NCBI RefSeq assembly: GCF_000177235.2
Contig: NC_014829.1
Location: forward strand, 2,604,001 to 2,668,000
Direction of reading: 5' to 3'
Length of the DNA stretch: 64,000 bases
From: Evansella cellulosilytica DSM 2522
GTDB lineage: Bacteria > Bacillota > Bacilli > Bacillales > Salisediminibacteriaceae
Both the position numbers and the translations under genes were made by a program. Shown here piece after piece: positions 54,430 to 64,000 of the stretch (positions are counted from its first letter, which is position 1; each line of letters begins with the position of its first letter). Under the pieces are notes generated by a model. That model had not been told where the DNA came from and did not search any database. It worked only from the letters and a program-made list of their open reading frames with translations.

Positions 54430-54732
54430 TTATTCAATGATCGATCTCATTTTTCTAGCAAATCCAGCATCCTCAATTCCGATGACAACACGTTCCTCTT
54501 TTCCAATAGCGCGTCCAATAGATTCGCGGTTACCTTTTATCGCATACGGGATGTTATAGTACTTACATTTATCAGTTACTTTCTTTTTTGTATTTTGAGA
54601 AGCATCTTCTGACACAATTACAAAGAAAGACTTTTGCTTTTGTATAGATTTAATAACTAATTCTTCACCAGTTATTAGTTTCCTAGCGCGCGTGACTAAA
54701 CCTAGAGTCTGAAGCCATTTCTCTTCATTCAT
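54430..54732 (-). CDS. ylxQ: YlxQ, L7Ae-family RNA-binding protein
   Basis: A 100-residue protein of the L7Ae/L30e/Gadd45 family; members bind kink-turn RNA. Seen: GLVTRARKLITGEELVIKSIQ, then VSEDASQNTKKKVTDKC and RESIGRAIGKEERVVIGIED. Its ATG overlaps the stop of rnpM by four bases. It is conserved between nusA and infB and is probably ribosome-linked; the RNA target is unknown. Confidence 0.94.
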   Translation of the reverse strand: MNEEKWLQTLGLVTRARKLITGEELVIKSIQKQKSFFVIVSEDASQNTKKKVTDKCKYYNIPYAIKGNRESIGRAIGKEERVVIGIEDAGFARKMRSIIE

Positions 54733-55007
54733 GACTTGTTCCCCTTGTTCGCCTCTAAGAGTAGTTCCTCATATAATTGCTCAGGAATATCGACCTTTAA
54801 GTGTCTCGCTAATGTATTTTTCTTTTTTGCTTCTTCAATAACAGATTGATCCGAAGAAATATAAGCGCCTCTACCAGACTTTTTGGAAGTATGGTCAAGC
54901 AAAACTTCACCTTCTGGAGTACGAACAATACGAATGAGCTCCTTTTTAGGCTTCATATCATTCGTTATCACGCATTTACGCAAGGGGGATTTTTTCTTCC
55001 CTTTCAT
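54729..55007 (-). CDS. rnpM: RNase P modulator RnpM (YlxR)
   Basis: YlxR, now named RnpM, is a small RNA-binding protein reported to modulate RNase P. The 92-residue protein shows RKCVITNDMKPKKELIRIVRTPEGEVLLD and GRGAYISSD, the standard YlxR motif GRGAY. It starts 12 bp after nusA and overlaps ylxQ by four bases. It fits the nusA-rnpM-ylxQ-infB order. Confidence 0.95.
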   Translation of the reverse strand: MKGKKKSPLRKCVITNDMKPKKELIRIVRTPEGEVLLDHTSKKSGRGAYISSDQSVIEEAKKKNTLARHLKVDIPEQLYEELLLEANKGNKS

Positions 55008-55019
55008 TTATAGCCCTCC

Positions 55020-56144
55020 TTACTCCTCATGTTCTACATGATCAATTTCTTCAACGTCTTCATCAGTCCAATCCTGTTCTGTATCAGTATTTGAGTTATA
55101 TAGTCCTAACTCTTCTGCTTCTGATTGACTCTTAATATCTATTTTCCAGCCTGTTAATTTTGCTGCTAGACGAGCATTCTGCCCTTTTTTTCCTATTGCT
55201 AATGAAAGCTGGTAGTCAGGAACGATAACCTGTGTCATTTTCTCTTCTTCATTGACAGTTACTTGCACTACATTAGACGGACTTAATGCATTTGCAACAT
55301 AAACTTTCGGATCTTCCGACCACCTAACAATGTCTATTTTTTCCCCTTTTAGTTCATTCACTATCGTTTGAACTCTTTGACCTTTAGGTCCAACACAAGA
55401 ACCTACAGGATCAACTTCTGGGTCTTCAGCATGAACTGCAATTTTTGATCGATCTCCAGCTTCTCTCGATACAGACTTGATTTCTACTGTTCCATCATAA
55501 ATTTCAGGAACTTCTAATTCAAATAAACGCTTTAAAAGCCCCGGGTGTGTTCGCGAAATCATAATTTGTGGACCTTTTGTTGTCTTCTCAACTTTTGTAA
55601 TATACGCTTTGATTCTGTCATTATGTTTATATGTTTCATTTGGCATTTGTTCACTAACAGGCATAAGTGCCTCTACTTTGCCTAAGTCAACATAAATAAA
55701 ACGGTGGTCTTGTCTTTGGACAATTCCTGTCATAATATCTTCTTCACGATCGATAAAATCAGAGTAAATAATTCCTCTTTCTGCTTCCCTTACTCGTTGC
55801 GTTACGACTTGTTTTGCTGTTTGGGCTGCAATACGCCCAAAGTCTCTAGGTGTCACTTCAATTTCGACGACATCGTCCACGTCGTATTGTGGGTGAATAT
55901 TTTTAGCTGCTTCTAGCGATATTTCTAACCGAGAATCAAATACTTCCTCTACTACTTCTTTTCTAGCAAATACTCTAATACTTCCTGTATTTCGGTCAAT
56001 ATCAACTCGTACATTTTGGGCTGAATTAAAGTTTCTTTTGTAGCCAGTTATTAAAGCCTGTTCAATGGCCTCTAATATAATTTCCTTATCAATACCTTTG
56101 TCCTTTTCAATCGTTGTTAGTGCATCCATGAATTCACTGTTCAT
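55020..56144 (-). CDS. nusA: Transcription termination/antitermination factor NusA
   Basis: NusA binds RNA polymerase and nascent RNA and affects pausing and termination. The 374-residue protein has an N-terminal polymerase-binding domain (about 1-130), an S1 domain (VQRQDHRFIYVDLGKVEALM, about 140-200) and two KH domains (GPKGQRVQTIVNELKGEKID and IGKKGQNARLAAKLTGW). It ends in an acidic tail. It starts 24 bp after rimP. In B. subtilis its transcript also carries infB. Confidence 0.97.
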   Translation of the reverse strand: MNSEFMDALTTIEKDKGIDKEIILEAIEQALITGYKRNFNSAQNVRVDIDRNTGSIRVFARKEVVEEVFDSRLEISLEAAKNIHPQYDVDDVVEIEVTPRDFGRIAAQTAKQVVTQRVREAERGIIYSDFIDREEDIMTGIVQRQDHRFIYVDLGKVEALMPVSEQMPNETYKHNDRIKAYITKVEKTTKGPQIMISRTHPGLLKRLFELEVPEIYDGTVEIKSVSREAGDRSKIAVHAEDPEVDPVGSCVGPKGQRVQTIVNELKGEKIDIVRWSEDPKVYVANALSPSNVVQVTVNEEEKMTQVIVPDYQLSLAIGKKGQNARLAAKLTGWKIDIKSQSEAEELGLYNSNTDTEQDWTDEDVEEIDHVEHEE

Positions 56145-56168
56145 GAACTTCTCTTCCCCCTTTCAAGT

Positions 56169-56636
56169 TTAAAAAACAATAGCTAGTCTAGCTTTAGCAA
56201 TTTTGTCATATGGCAATTCCACTGTTTTCACTCTTGTTTTCACTTTAGTCTCCATTGATAATATTCCATCATTAAAATGCATCAGTTTACCTTCAAAAAC
56301 CTTTTCTCCATCTATCGGTGCATAAGTAGTTACATTAATGTACTTTCCAACTGCACGAACAATGTCCTGTTCTGTTTTTAAAGGACGCTCTGCACCAGGT
56401 GATGATACTTCTAAGTAGTACATTTGATCAATAGGGTCGTGTTTATCTAACGCTTCACTTAATTGTTCACTCACAGCTGTACAATCGTCAAGATCAACAC
56501 CACCATCACGATCTATATAAACACGAAGGAACCAGTTCTTTCCTTCTTTTTTATATTCTATATCAACAAGTTCTAGTGACATCTGTTGTAATATTGGCTC
56601 CACTAAAACCTCTACTTCTTCACGAATTGACATCAT
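56169..56636 (-). CDS. rimP: Ribosome maturation factor RimP
   Basis: RimP helps assemble the 30S subunit. The 155-residue protein shows LELVDIEYKKEGKNWFLRVYIDRDGGVDLDDCTAVSEQLSEALD and SSPGAERPLKTEQDI, both standard. AGGAGGG precedes ATG 56636. A 251-bp gap with two hairpins separates it from polC, so it is probably the first gene of the nusA-infB operon. Confidence 0.96.
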   Translation of the reverse strand: MMSIREEVEVLVEPILQQMSLELVDIEYKKEGKNWFLRVYIDRDGGVDLDDCTAVSEQLSEALDKHDPIDQMYYLEVSSPGAERPLKTEQDIVRAVGKYINVTTYAPIDGEKVFEGKLMHFNDGILSMETKVKTRVKTVELPYDKIAKARLAIVF

Positions 56637-56743
56637 ACTTCCCTCCTTCTGAAAACAATAAAATGATATATGACTATTAGTTAATATGTACTATTTTAGA
56701 TGGTGAACATTTGCCAAATTACTGCCAATATGGAATTGATTAC

Positions 56744-56772
56744 AAAAGAAAGAGTGGGATAAACCCACTCTT
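56744..56772 (-). terminator. Terminator after polC (distal)
   Basis: A perfect 9-bp stem AAGAGTGGG/CCCACTCTT with a 5-nt loop, followed by TCTTTTG on the minus strand. Confidence 0.8.
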
Positions 56773-56820
56773 GGCGACATCATTATTACTAGTATTTCCA
56801 TAATACTATAACATAAACCA

Positions 56821-56845
56821 TAAAACCTTGCAAATGAAGGTTTTA
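56821..56845. terminator. Second hairpin after polC
   Basis: A perfect 9-bp stem TAAAACCTT/AAGGTTTTA with a 7-nt loop, 43 bp past the polC stop. The T-run lies on the plus strand a few bases on (ATTAGCATTTTTT), so direction is unclear. Confidence 0.5.
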
Positions 56846-56887
56846 TTAGCATTTTTTACATGCTTTAGTAAATTCATACGTAACTTA

Positions 56888-59800
56888 TTAAAATAAAGAA
56901 AGTTGATTCGAATCAGGGATTCCTTCTAAACAACCATGATCATCTAAGTTCTCTAAAACGGTTTTTGTAATTTTACTTCTTTCTCTCAAATTTTCCTTAG
57001 AGAGGAATTCTCCATCCTCTCTCGCCTTTTCAATGTTAATTGCAGCATTTGTCCCTACACCATTTATTGCGTTAAATGGAGGAATAAGTGAATCACCATC
57101 AACTATAAATTCTGTTGCCTTTGACTTATATAAATCTACTTTTTTAAAGGACATTCCGCGTTCACACATTTCAAGGGCTAGCTCTAAAACAGTAACAACA
57201 CTTTTTTCCTTTGGAGTAGCGTCGAGTCCTTTTGCATAAATTTCCTCTATCCTCTTTCGGATAGATGCAGAGCCCTTCACCATCGTATCAATTTCAAAAT
57301 CGTCCGCACGAACTGTGAAGTATGCAGCATAAAACAAAATAGGATAATGAACTTTAAAGTAAGCAATTCTAACTGCCATAAGAACATAGGCAGCCGCGTG
57401 TGCTTTAGGGAACATATACTTAATTCTTAAGCATGAGCCAATATACCAATCCGGCACTCCGTGCTTTTTCATTTCTTCGATCCAATCTTCTTGTAATCCC
57501 TTCCCTTTACGTACAAACTCCATAATTTTAAATGCTAAAGAATGTTCGAGCCCCTTATATATTAAATAAACCATAATATCATCACGGCAACCGATCACAT
57601 CTTTTAGTACGCACGTTCCATTCGCAATAAGGTCAGCTGCATTATTTAACCATACATCCGTTCCATGAGATAACCCCGATATTTGCACAAGCTCACTAAA
57701 AGAACTCGGCTTCGTTTCCTCTAACATTTGACGTACAAATCTTGTCCCAAATTCCGGAATGCCGTACGTACCTGTTTTACACATGATTTGCTCCTCTGTA
57801 ACACCGAGGGACTCCGTACCACTAAATAATTTGTACACCTCAGGATCATCGACTGGAATGTCTTTTGGATCTATGCCACTTAAATCTTGGAGCATCCTAA
57901 TTACTGTTGGATCATCGTGTCCGAGTATATCTAGCTTTAACAAATTGTCATGGATAGAGTGAAAATCGTAATGTGTTGTTCGCCATTCTGACTCAGCATC
58001 ATCTGCTGGATATTGAATCGGAGTGAAGTCATAAATATCTAAGTAATCTGGGACAACAATAATCCCTCCTGGGTGCTGTCCTGTCGTACGCTTTACACCA
58101 GTACAACCTGAAACTAGGCGGTCAATTTCAGCACCTCGAAGTCTTAGTTGATTGTCATCCTCATATCCTTTAACAAATCCATAAGCCGTTTTTTCAGCAA
58201 CCGTTCCTATCGTACCAGCTTTATACACATATTCTTCACCAAAGAGCTCTTTCGTATAATTATGTGCAGTAGCTTGGTATTCGCCTGAGAAGTTTAAGTC
58301 GATATCGGGTACTTTGTCTCCTTTAAATCCTAAAAATGTTTCAAACGGAATATCTTGGCCGTCTTTATTATATTGGGTTCCGCACTTTTCACATTCCTTA
58401 TCAGGTAAATCAAATCCAGATCCAACAGAGCCATCGTCAAAAAATACTGAATGGTGACATTCTGGACAAACATAATGTGGTGGAAGTGGGTTTACTTCTG
58501 TAATTTCTGTCATCGTTGCTACAAAGCTAGACCCTACCGACCCACGAGAGCCTACTAAATATCCATCATCTAATGACTTCTTTACAAGTTTTTGAGAAAT
58601 TAAATAAATAACTGAAAATCCATTACTAATAATACTATTTAATTCCTTTTCAAGGCGATCTTCTACTATCTTTGGTAATGTTTCTCCATAAATGCTTCGC
58701 GCTCGTCCGTAGCTAAGCTCGCGCATTTCATCATCAGCGCCTTCAATTTTAGGTGTATAAAGATCATCTGGAATTGGTTTAATATCGTCGATTTCATTTG
58801 CAACAGCAACTGTATTTGTTATTACAATTTCTTTCGCTTTTTCTTCTGGTAAAAAACTAAAACATGACAACATTTCATCAGTAGAGCGGAAATGTACCTT
58901 TGGCAGTGACGTTCTGTTTAATGGATTTGCTCCACCTTGTGAAGCAATCAATATTTTTCTATAAATAGCATCTTCTTCGTTTAAATAATGTGCATTTCCT
59001 GTTGCAACGACTTTTTTCCCAAGTTTATCTCCAAGATCTATAATTTTTTTTATGATATCCTTTAACGCAAGTTCATCACGTATAATTTCCTTTTCTACTA
59101 GATGATTGTAATTACTTGGTGGCTGCACTTCGAGATAATCATAGAATTCCGCTACTTTTTCTACCTCTTCGGGTGATTTTTGCATCATCGCATCAAACAC
59201 TTCGCCGTTATCACACGCTGAGCCTATCATTAAACCGTCTCGATGCTCTGATAACACCGATTTTGGTATTCGTGGTACACGATAAAAATAATTAATATGA
59301 GACAGGGAAACGAGTTTATATAAATTTTTTAACCCCTCTTTTGTTTTTCCGAAGATGATACAGTGATTTGGACGTTGTTTTTTATAATCATCCTTAGAAG
59401 TTTGTTCATTTAATTGAAAATGCTTCATGATCCCTTGGCTAGTGGCATCCTTCACCATTTTCCACAATAAATGTCCTGTTGCTTCTGCATCATAAATTGC
59501 TCTATGGTGGGCTACTAATTCAATATTAAACTTTTTACATAAAGTATTTAACCGATAATTTTTAAAGGTTGGGTACAGTAATCTACCTAATTCTAAAGTA
59601 TCAATAACAGGGTTGGTCGCATGTCCATAGCCTATTTTTTGAAAACCAGCGTTAATAAAACCCATATCGAAGCTTGCATTATGGGCTACTAAAGTAGCAT
59701 CCCCAATCCATTCATGAAAGTCTTTTAATACATCATCAACTTCAGGCGCATTTTCTACCATGTCGTCTGTTATTCCCGTTAAGTCAATAATAAGTGGCGT

Positions 59801-61192
59801 TAACTTTTCATGAGGATTTGCAAATGACTCAAACCGGTCAACAATCTCGCCATTTTTCACTTTAACAGCAGCTAACTCTATAATCGTATTATATACAGCC
59901 GATAGACCAGTCGTTTCAACGTCAAAAACAATGTACGTTTCATCAAGTAAATCTCGGTCAACAGGATTATAGGCAATTGGCACTCCGTCATCAACGAGGT
60001 TTGCCTCCACACCATATAATATTTTTACTCCTGTTTTTTTCCCAGCGCTGTATGCCTCTGGGAAAGCTTGTAATACTGCATGGTCAGTAATTGCTATTGC
60101 AGGATGCCCCCATTTATTTGCCTGTTCTACATACTTGGATATTGATGTAACGGCATCCATTTGACTCATCGCTGAATGTACATGAAGTTCTACACGCTTT
60201 TCCCCGTCAGGTGCTTTATCGATCCGCTGTTTTGGTTTTATCTCCTGTAAGTCACGAGCCATCATCGTTAAGTCTCTAACGAATGTATCGTATTGAATAC
60301 CTCCCCTAACTTTAAGCCACATGCCTTTTTTAATAGATTGAATAAGAGGTAGATCTTCCTTACCATTAGAAAATATTTTAACAAGGAGGGAGTCTGTATA
60401 ATCAGTAATCTTAAAAGTCAGAAGTGTGCGACCACTTTTCAATTCCCTCGTTTCAGCAAAGAATACATAACCTTGGACAGCTACTCTTCGTTCTTCTTCT
60501 ATAATACTTTTTATCGAAGTGATTTCATCTGGTTTGATAGCATGTCCTAAAGTTACTTCTTGTACACCTGACATTTCACTTGTCTGTTCCGCTTGTTTTT
60601 TCTTTTCCATCATGGCTTCAACCATTCTAGAATGATCTTCCTCGTTTTTCTTTTCTTCAAATTTTTCTATTTCTTCTTTTGATTCTTTTACAATAGTTTC
60701 CACTACTGGTTTACCAAAACCGACTTGCTCAAAGGCGTGTTGTAGAGGTTCTTGGACACGCCGTTGAATCATTTCCCCTTCCGTTTCATTTAGAACAGAA
60801 ATGATGACTTTCTTTCCTTCTACAGATGGTATTTGATTTTGTAATCGACGAATTAAGCCATTAGTGTGAGACCTTAACTTCTCAACAAAAAACGGCCAAT
60901 AATCTTTTATATAATTGGATAGATTGATATTTTCAGTATATGCTAACGTAATATCCACTTTCGCAATATGCTCTAAGCGCTTTTGAATGTGAGAGTAAAA
61001 AAGCTGAAATACTGGGAATGGTAATATAGAAGGTAAGGAAATATAAAAATGCCATTTTTTTTCATTCTTATAAACTTCTAGCTTTTCAATAGTACCTTCT
61101 CGGAAATGTGAATCGATCATTTCTTGCGGAATAGCAATTTGCTCTAATAACAATTGAAGGCGTTGTTTTCTTATTTCACGATCGTCATTCAT
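56888..61192 (-). CDS. polC: DNA polymerase III PolC-type alpha subunit
   Basis: PolC is the Gram-positive replicase with a built-in 3'-5' exonuclease. The 1434-residue protein (1437 in B. subtilis) shows, in order, an N-terminal domain, an OB-fold (about 230-330), a PHP domain start [16 protein letters not shown] (about 335), the exonuclease ([13 protein letters not shown], about 425), a zinc-finger-like CPECHH...CEKCGTQY, and the palm motif [12 protein letters not shown]. The C-terminal QLSLF looks like a beta-clamp site. AAGGGGG precedes ATG 61192. Confidence 0.98.
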   Translation of the reverse strand: MNDDREIRKQRLQLLLEQIAIPQEMIDSHFREGTIEKLEVYKNEKKWHFYISLPSILPFPVFQLFYSHIQKRLEHIAKVDITLAYTENINLSNYIKDYWPFFVEKLRSHTNGLIRRLQNQIPSVEGKKVIISVLNETEGEMIQRRVQEPLQHAFEQVGFGKPVVETIVKESKEEIEKFEEKKNEEDHSRMVEAMMEKKKQAEQTSEMSGVQEVTLGHAIKPDEITSIKSIIEEERRVAVQGYVFFAETRELKSGRTLLTFKITDYTDSLLVKIFSNGKEDLPLIQSIKKGMWLKVRGGIQYDTFVRDLTMMARDLQEIKPKQRIDKAPDGEKRVELHVHSAMSQMDAVTSISKYVEQANKWGHPAIAITDHAVLQAFPEAYSAGKKTGVKILYGVEANLVDDGVPIAYNPVDRDLLDETYIVFDVETTGLSAVYNTIIELAAVKVKNGEIVDRFESFANPHEKLTPLIIDLTGITDDMVENAPEVDDVLKDFHEWIGDATLVAHNASFDMGFINAGFQKIGYGHATNPVIDTLELGRLLYPTFKNYRLNTLCKKFNIELVAHHRAIYDAEATGHLLWKMVKDATSQGIMKHFQLNEQTSKDDYKKQRPNHCIIFGKTKEGLKNLYKLVSLSHINYFYRVPRIPKSVLSEHRDGLMIGSACDNGEVFDAMMQKSPEEVEKVAEFYDYLEVQPPSNYNHLVEKEIIRDELALKDIIKKIIDLGDKLGKKVVATGNAHYLNEEDAIYRKILIASQGGANPLNRTSLPKVHFRSTDEMLSCFSFLPEEKAKEIVITNTVAVANEIDDIKPIPDDLYTPKIEGADDEMRELSYGRARSIYGETLPKIVEDRLEKELNSIISNGFSVIYLISQKLVKKSLDDGYLVGSRGSVGSSFVATMTEITEVNPLPPHYVCPECHHSVFFDDGSVGSGFDLPDKECEKCGTQYNKDGQDIPFETFLGFKGDKVPDIDLNFSGEYQATAHNYTKELFGEEYVYKAGTIGTVAEKTAYGFVKGYEDDNQLRLRGAEIDRLVSGCTGVKRTTGQHPGGIIVVPDYLDIYDFTPIQYPADDAESEWRTTHYDFHSIHDNLLKLDILGHDDPTVIRMLQDLSGIDPKDIPVDDPEVYKLFSGTESLGVTEEQIMCKTGTYGIPEFGTRFVRQMLEETKPSSFSELVQISGLSHGTDVWLNNAADLIANGTCVLKDVIGCRDDIMVYLIYKGLEHSLAFKIMEFVRKGKGLQEDWIEEMKKHGVPDWYIGSCLRIKYMFPKAHAAAYVLMAVRIAYFKVHYPILFYAAYFTVRADDFEIDTMVKGSASIRKRIEEIYAKGLDATPKEKSVVTVLELALEMCERGMSFKKVDLYKSKATEFIVDGDSLIPPFNAINGVGTNAAINIEKAREDGEFLSKENLRERSKITKTVLENLDDHGCLEGIPDSNQLSLF

Positions 61193-61228
61193 TTACATCG
61201 GCCCCCTTATCATTCATACAAATGAGTT

Positions 61229-61275
61229 GTGGGTGTCTCAAAAGGAGGCTATAAGTAACCTTCTGAAACACCCAC
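61229..61275 (-). other. Hairpin between proS and polC (GGGTGTCTC family)
   Basis: Arms GTGGGTGTCTCAAAAGG (61229-61245) and CCTTCTGAAACACCCAC (61259-61275) pair over about 17 bp with two mismatches. No T-run follows on the minus strand, so it may be a weak terminator or a processing site. Confidence 0.6.
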
Positions 61276-61285
61276 TTGTTCACGT

Positions 61286-62986
61286 TTATTTTAGTAATTC
61301 CTTCATTGTTCGTAATAGATCTTTTTTATGAACTTCCAACGTTTCTCCTGTTTTTCTCACTTTAAGCTCTACAACACCTTCGTTCGCTTTTTTCCCAACA
61401 GTTACTCTTACAGGAAAACCGTACAAATCAGCATCTTTAAATTTCACACCAGGACGCTCAGGTCTGTCGTCTATTAGAACCTCCAAGCGCTCTTCGGTTA
61501 ATTCATTGTACAATTCCTCAGCTAACTGCTTTTGTTCCTCTTGCTTCATATTTATTGGAACGATGTGTACATCAAAAGGGGTTACAGAAGTCGGCCAGAT
61601 AATTCCTGATTCGTCATGAAATTGTTCTATAATTGCGGCAAGGGTTCGTGTTACACCAATGCCGTAACAGCCCATAATCATCGGTTTATTTTTTCCGTTT
61701 TCATCAAGGTACATCGCTCCCATAGCTTCACTATACCTTGTTCCTAACTTAAATACATGACCTACCTCAATGCCTTCTTTAAATCGAATTGTTCCTTTTC
61801 CATCAGGTGATGGATCACCTTCTTGTATGTTTCGGAGATCCGCAAACTGACTTACTTTGAAATCGCGATCCATATTCACGTTTACGTAATGGGTATCTTC
61901 TTTATTCGCGCCACAAATACCATTTACTAATGCGCCAATGGCATGGTCTGCAACTACTTCTATTGTACCATCAATGTTAACTGGACCGATATACCCAGGT
62001 ATGGTTTTTAAGAACTTTTTAGTTTCTTCTTCTGTTGCAAGCGAGACAAGTTGCGCATCGAATAAATTTTTCACTTTTATATCGTTAACCTCATGATCTC
62101 CTCTAACGAGTACGAGAACTGGTTTTTCATCTACGATAAAAAGTATCGACTTAATTAACTTTTGACGTTCAACCTGTAGAAATTCAGCTACTTCATCGAT
62201 TGATTTCTTTTCTGGTGTGTTAACTAACTCTTTTTCCTTTAACAATTCATTAGTAGTTTCGTACTCAACGTTAACAGGTGCAATTTCAATGTTCGCTGCA
62301 AAACTAGAAGAATCAGAGTACGCGATAGTGTCCTCACCAATCTCGGATAACACCATAAATTCATGAGTATCCTTTCCTCCCATCGCTCCGGAATCAGCTA
62401 CCACGGCCCGGAAGTCAAGGCCACATCTCGTAAATATGTTTGTATATGCTTCATACATTTTATTGTAGCTTTCATCTAACCCTTCTTGACTAGTATCAAA
62501 AGAGTAAGCATCTTTCATTAAGAATTCGCGTGAACGAAGCACCCCAAAACGAGGTCGGCGTTCGTCACGAAACTTTGTTTGGATTTGGTATAGTGTCATC
62601 GGAAGTTTTTTATACGTTTTTACGTCATCTCTAACAACGGTTGTAATAACTTCTTCGTGTGTTGGGCCTAAAGCAAACTCTCTTCCATGGCGATCGTGCA
62701 ATCTCATTAATTCAGGTCCATAAGCTTCCCACCTGCCAGACTCCTTCCAAAGTTCAGACTGTTGAATAGCTGGCATGAGCATTTCCTGTGCACCTGCTCG
62801 GTTCATTTCTTCACGAACGATAGCTTCGACTTTTTTTAGTGCTTTTAACCCAAGTGGTAATAATGAATAAACACCGGAAGTACTTTGACGGATCAGCCCT
62901 GCTCTCAGCATAAGCTGGTGACTAGTAACTTCTGCATCACTAGGTACATCTCTTAATGTTGGCGCTAAAAACGTACTTTGTTTCAT
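61286..62986 (-). CDS. proS: Prolyl-tRNA synthetase
   Basis: ProS charges tRNA-Pro. The 566-residue protein is the bacterial type with an editing (INS) domain between motifs 2 and 3 (about residues 235-385, [21 protein letters not shown]). Seen: class II motif [19 protein letters not shown], motif 2 [25 protein letters not shown], motif 3 [15 protein letters not shown] and the anticodon-binding domain at the end. It begins 70 bp after rasP; no T-box leader is seen there. Confidence 0.97.
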   Translation of the reverse strand: MKQSTFLAPTLRDVPSDAEVTSHQLMLRAGLIRQSTSGVYSLLPLGLKALKKVEAIVREEMNRAGAQEMLMPAIQQSELWKESGRWEAYGPELMRLHDRHGREFALGPTHEEVITTVVRDDVKTYKKLPMTLYQIQTKFRDERRPRFGVLRSREFLMKDAYSFDTSQEGLDESYNKMYEAYTNIFTRCGLDFRAVVADSGAMGGKDTHEFMVLSEIGEDTIAYSDSSSFAANIEIAPVNVEYETTNELLKEKELVNTPEKKSIDEVAEFLQVERQKLIKSILFIVDEKPVLVLVRGDHEVNDIKVKNLFDAQLVSLATEEETKKFLKTIPGYIGPVNIDGTIEVVADHAIGALVNGICGANKEDTHYVNVNMDRDFKVSQFADLRNIQEGDPSPDGKGTIRFKEGIEVGHVFKLGTRYSEAMGAMYLDENGKNKPMIMGCYGIGVTRTLAAIIEQFHDESGIIWPTSVTPFDVHIVPINMKQEEQKQLAEELYNELTEERLEVLIDDRPERPGVKFKDADLYGFPVRVTVGKKANEGVVELKVRKTGETLEVHKKDLLRTMKELLK

Positions 62987-63056
62987 CTATGTCACCTCAA
63001 CATTTTCATTCATAATAAACACGCAGCGTTTCATCACATTTATATAACCTTATCAT

Positions 63057-64000
63057 CTATAGGAAAAATTTGTTAATATCATTCCAAGTTACAACTAACA
63101 TAAGGAGCATGAGCAACGCAAAACCAATAAAATGAACTAGCCCTTCTTTTTGCGGGTCAATTGGTTTTCCTCTTAGAGCCTCAAGTCCTATAAATAATAG
63201 ACGTCCTCCATCAAGTGCTGGTAAAGGTAGTAAATTAATTATCCCTAAGTTTACACTTAAGATAGCCGTCCATTGCATAAGCATAAGGAATCCCAATGTA
63301 GCTACCTCATCTGTATAACTGTATATACCAACTGGTCCTGCCAAGTGATCTAGTGAGAACTGACCTGTTATTAACATTCCTAGAGATTCAAAAATTAACT
63401 TCGTAAACTCATATGTTTGTGTAAATCCAAATGCTACAGCACCAATTAAGGATTTTTCCGTTTGTTGATATATTCCAACTACCCCTTGTACTTGTTCGTC
63501 TGGGCCTACTCTTTCATCTGGAGTTATCGTAACTTCAAATTGATTCGTTCCTCTCTGTACAAGAAAATCTAAAGGCTCATTAGGATTAGATTGGATTATA
63601 GCCGTCATTTCTTGCCATGTCTCGACTTGTTGTCCATCAATCGCTAATACTTCATCACCTTTTTCAAGTCCTGCTTCGATTGCGGCACCATCCTCTATTA
63701 CATCTCCAACAACAGACTCGTTTACCGGTGTTCCTGCAAGCCATGCATACATGGCTAAAATAACAATTGCTAATAAAAAGTTCATCATCGGTCCTGCAAA
63801 CAAAGCCATTGCTCTTTGAGACTTTGTTTTAGACCCAAATTGTCTGTCTAACGGTGCTATTTGTGTAGCTTGTTCATCATAAATAAATTCTGCCTTATCG
63901 TCAATGGAGTAAGTTATTAAGTCTTCTTGATCATCAATATAGCCAGAGACGAATAGTTTGTCTTCTAAATCAATTTTTTCTACTTGAATAACTTTACAAT
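63057..64000 (-). CDS. rasP: Intramembrane protease RasP/RseP, C-terminal part, cut by window edge
   Basis: RasP is a site-2 metalloprotease that cleaves transmembrane proteins such as the anti-sigma factor RsiW. The frame is open to base 64000, so the start and the HExxH zinc site are outside the window. The visible ~313 residues begin in a cytoplasmic loop and contain a transmembrane segment (FAGPMMNFLLAIVILAMYAW), a PDZ domain (EAGLEKGDEVLAIDGQQVETW), the conserved LPLPALDGGRLLF motif and a last membrane segment. proS follows at 70 bp, as in B. subtilis. Confidence 0.95.
   Translation of the reverse strand, partial: CKVIQVEKIDLEDKLFVSGYIDDQEDLITYSIDDKAEFIYDEQATQIAPLDRQFGSKTKSQRAMALFAGPMMNFLLAIVILAMYAWLAGTPVNESVVGDVIEDGAAIEAGLEKGDEVLAIDGQQVETWQEMTAIIQSNPNEPLDFLVQRGTNQFEVTITPDERVGPDEQVQGVVGIYQQTEKSLIGAVAFGFTQTYEFTKLIFESLGMLITGQFSLDHLAGPVGIYSYTDEVATLGFLMLMQWTAILSVNLGIINLLPLPALDGGRLLFIGLEALRGKPIDPQKEGLVHFIGFALLMLLMLVVTWNDINKFFL

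Noticed and set aside
61193-61285. T-box leader or riboswitch before polC or proS
   Set aside because: The gaps are only about 70-93 bp and show a simple hairpin; there is no T-box motif or conserved riboswitch core.
1-64000. CRISPR array, prophage, tRNA or rRNA genes, defence system
   Set aside because: I read the non-coding stretches on both strands and saw no spaced identical repeats, no phage structural or integrase genes, no cloverleaf or rRNA sequence, and no recognisable defence genes.

Overview
The window is chromosomal DNA from an endospore-forming, low-GC Gram-positive bacterium of the Bacillaceae. It carries spoVK, cotE, spoVS, dpaA/dpaB (dipicolinate synthase), spoIIIE, ymxH and ylxY, and its gene order follows the Bacillus subtilis ylxY-dpa-asd-dapG-dapA, ymf and cinA-recA-rny-ymdB-spoVS regions. 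I cannot name the genus. Departures from the B. subtilis layout and the repeat families recall alkaliphilic or halophilic Bacillaceae, but that is only an impression. Every gene I accept lies on the minus strand, so the window reads from high to low coordinates.

Layout in the direction of transcription. (1) 64000-61286: rasP (cut by the window edge) and proS. (2) 61192-56888: polC. (3) 56636-49532: the translation/transcription operon rimP-nusA-rnpM-ylxQ-infB-ylxP-rbfA-truB-ribF. (4) 49321-46587: rpsO, with a clear promoter and a structured leader, then pnp. (5) 46469-42202: ylxY, mlpA, ymxH and the dpaA-dpaB pair. (6) 42007-38712: asd-dapG-dapA for the aspartate/diaminopimelate pathway, which also supplies the dipicolinate precursor. 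(7) 38546-34954: tepA-ylzJ-spoIIIE. The RNase J2 gene expected between dapA and tepA is absent. (8) 34452-28101: ymfF-ymfH-ymfI (linked to EF-P modification), ymfJ, ymfK, rodZ/ymfM, pgsA. (9) 28079-23982: cinA, an extra DEAD-box RNA helicase, then recA with a LexA box. (10) 23593-20113: rny, ymdB, spoVS. (11) 19666-13993: korA-korB (2-oxoacid:ferredoxin oxidoreductase), tdh-kbl (threonine to glycine) and a single-domain rhodanese. (12) 13637-10424: miaB, ricA, cotE. (13) 10351-9266: a putative amidoligase directly after cotE. (14) 9127-1: mutS-mutL, an RsmJ/YpiP-like methyltransferase, miaA, hfq, spoVK and a partial hflX.

Themes: tRNA and ribosome modification (miaA, miaB, truB, ymfI), RNA turnover (rny, pnp, ymdB, hfq, helicase), DNA repair (mutS, mutL, recA, polC) and sporulation. 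Non-coding DNA holds three copies of a MITE-like repeat (21490-21861, 34625-34909, 49357-49545), a family of similar hairpin terminators, a recurring short motif beside hairpins, a structured 110-bp block at 2317-2425 and a decayed gene at 1898-2311.

Most of the window is conserved housekeeping sequence. I found no CRISPR array, prophage, insertion sequence with a transposase, tRNA or rRNA, and no clear defence system. The least understood gene is the amidoligase-like one next to cotE. Family assignments come from reading the translations against remembered families; no database search was run.
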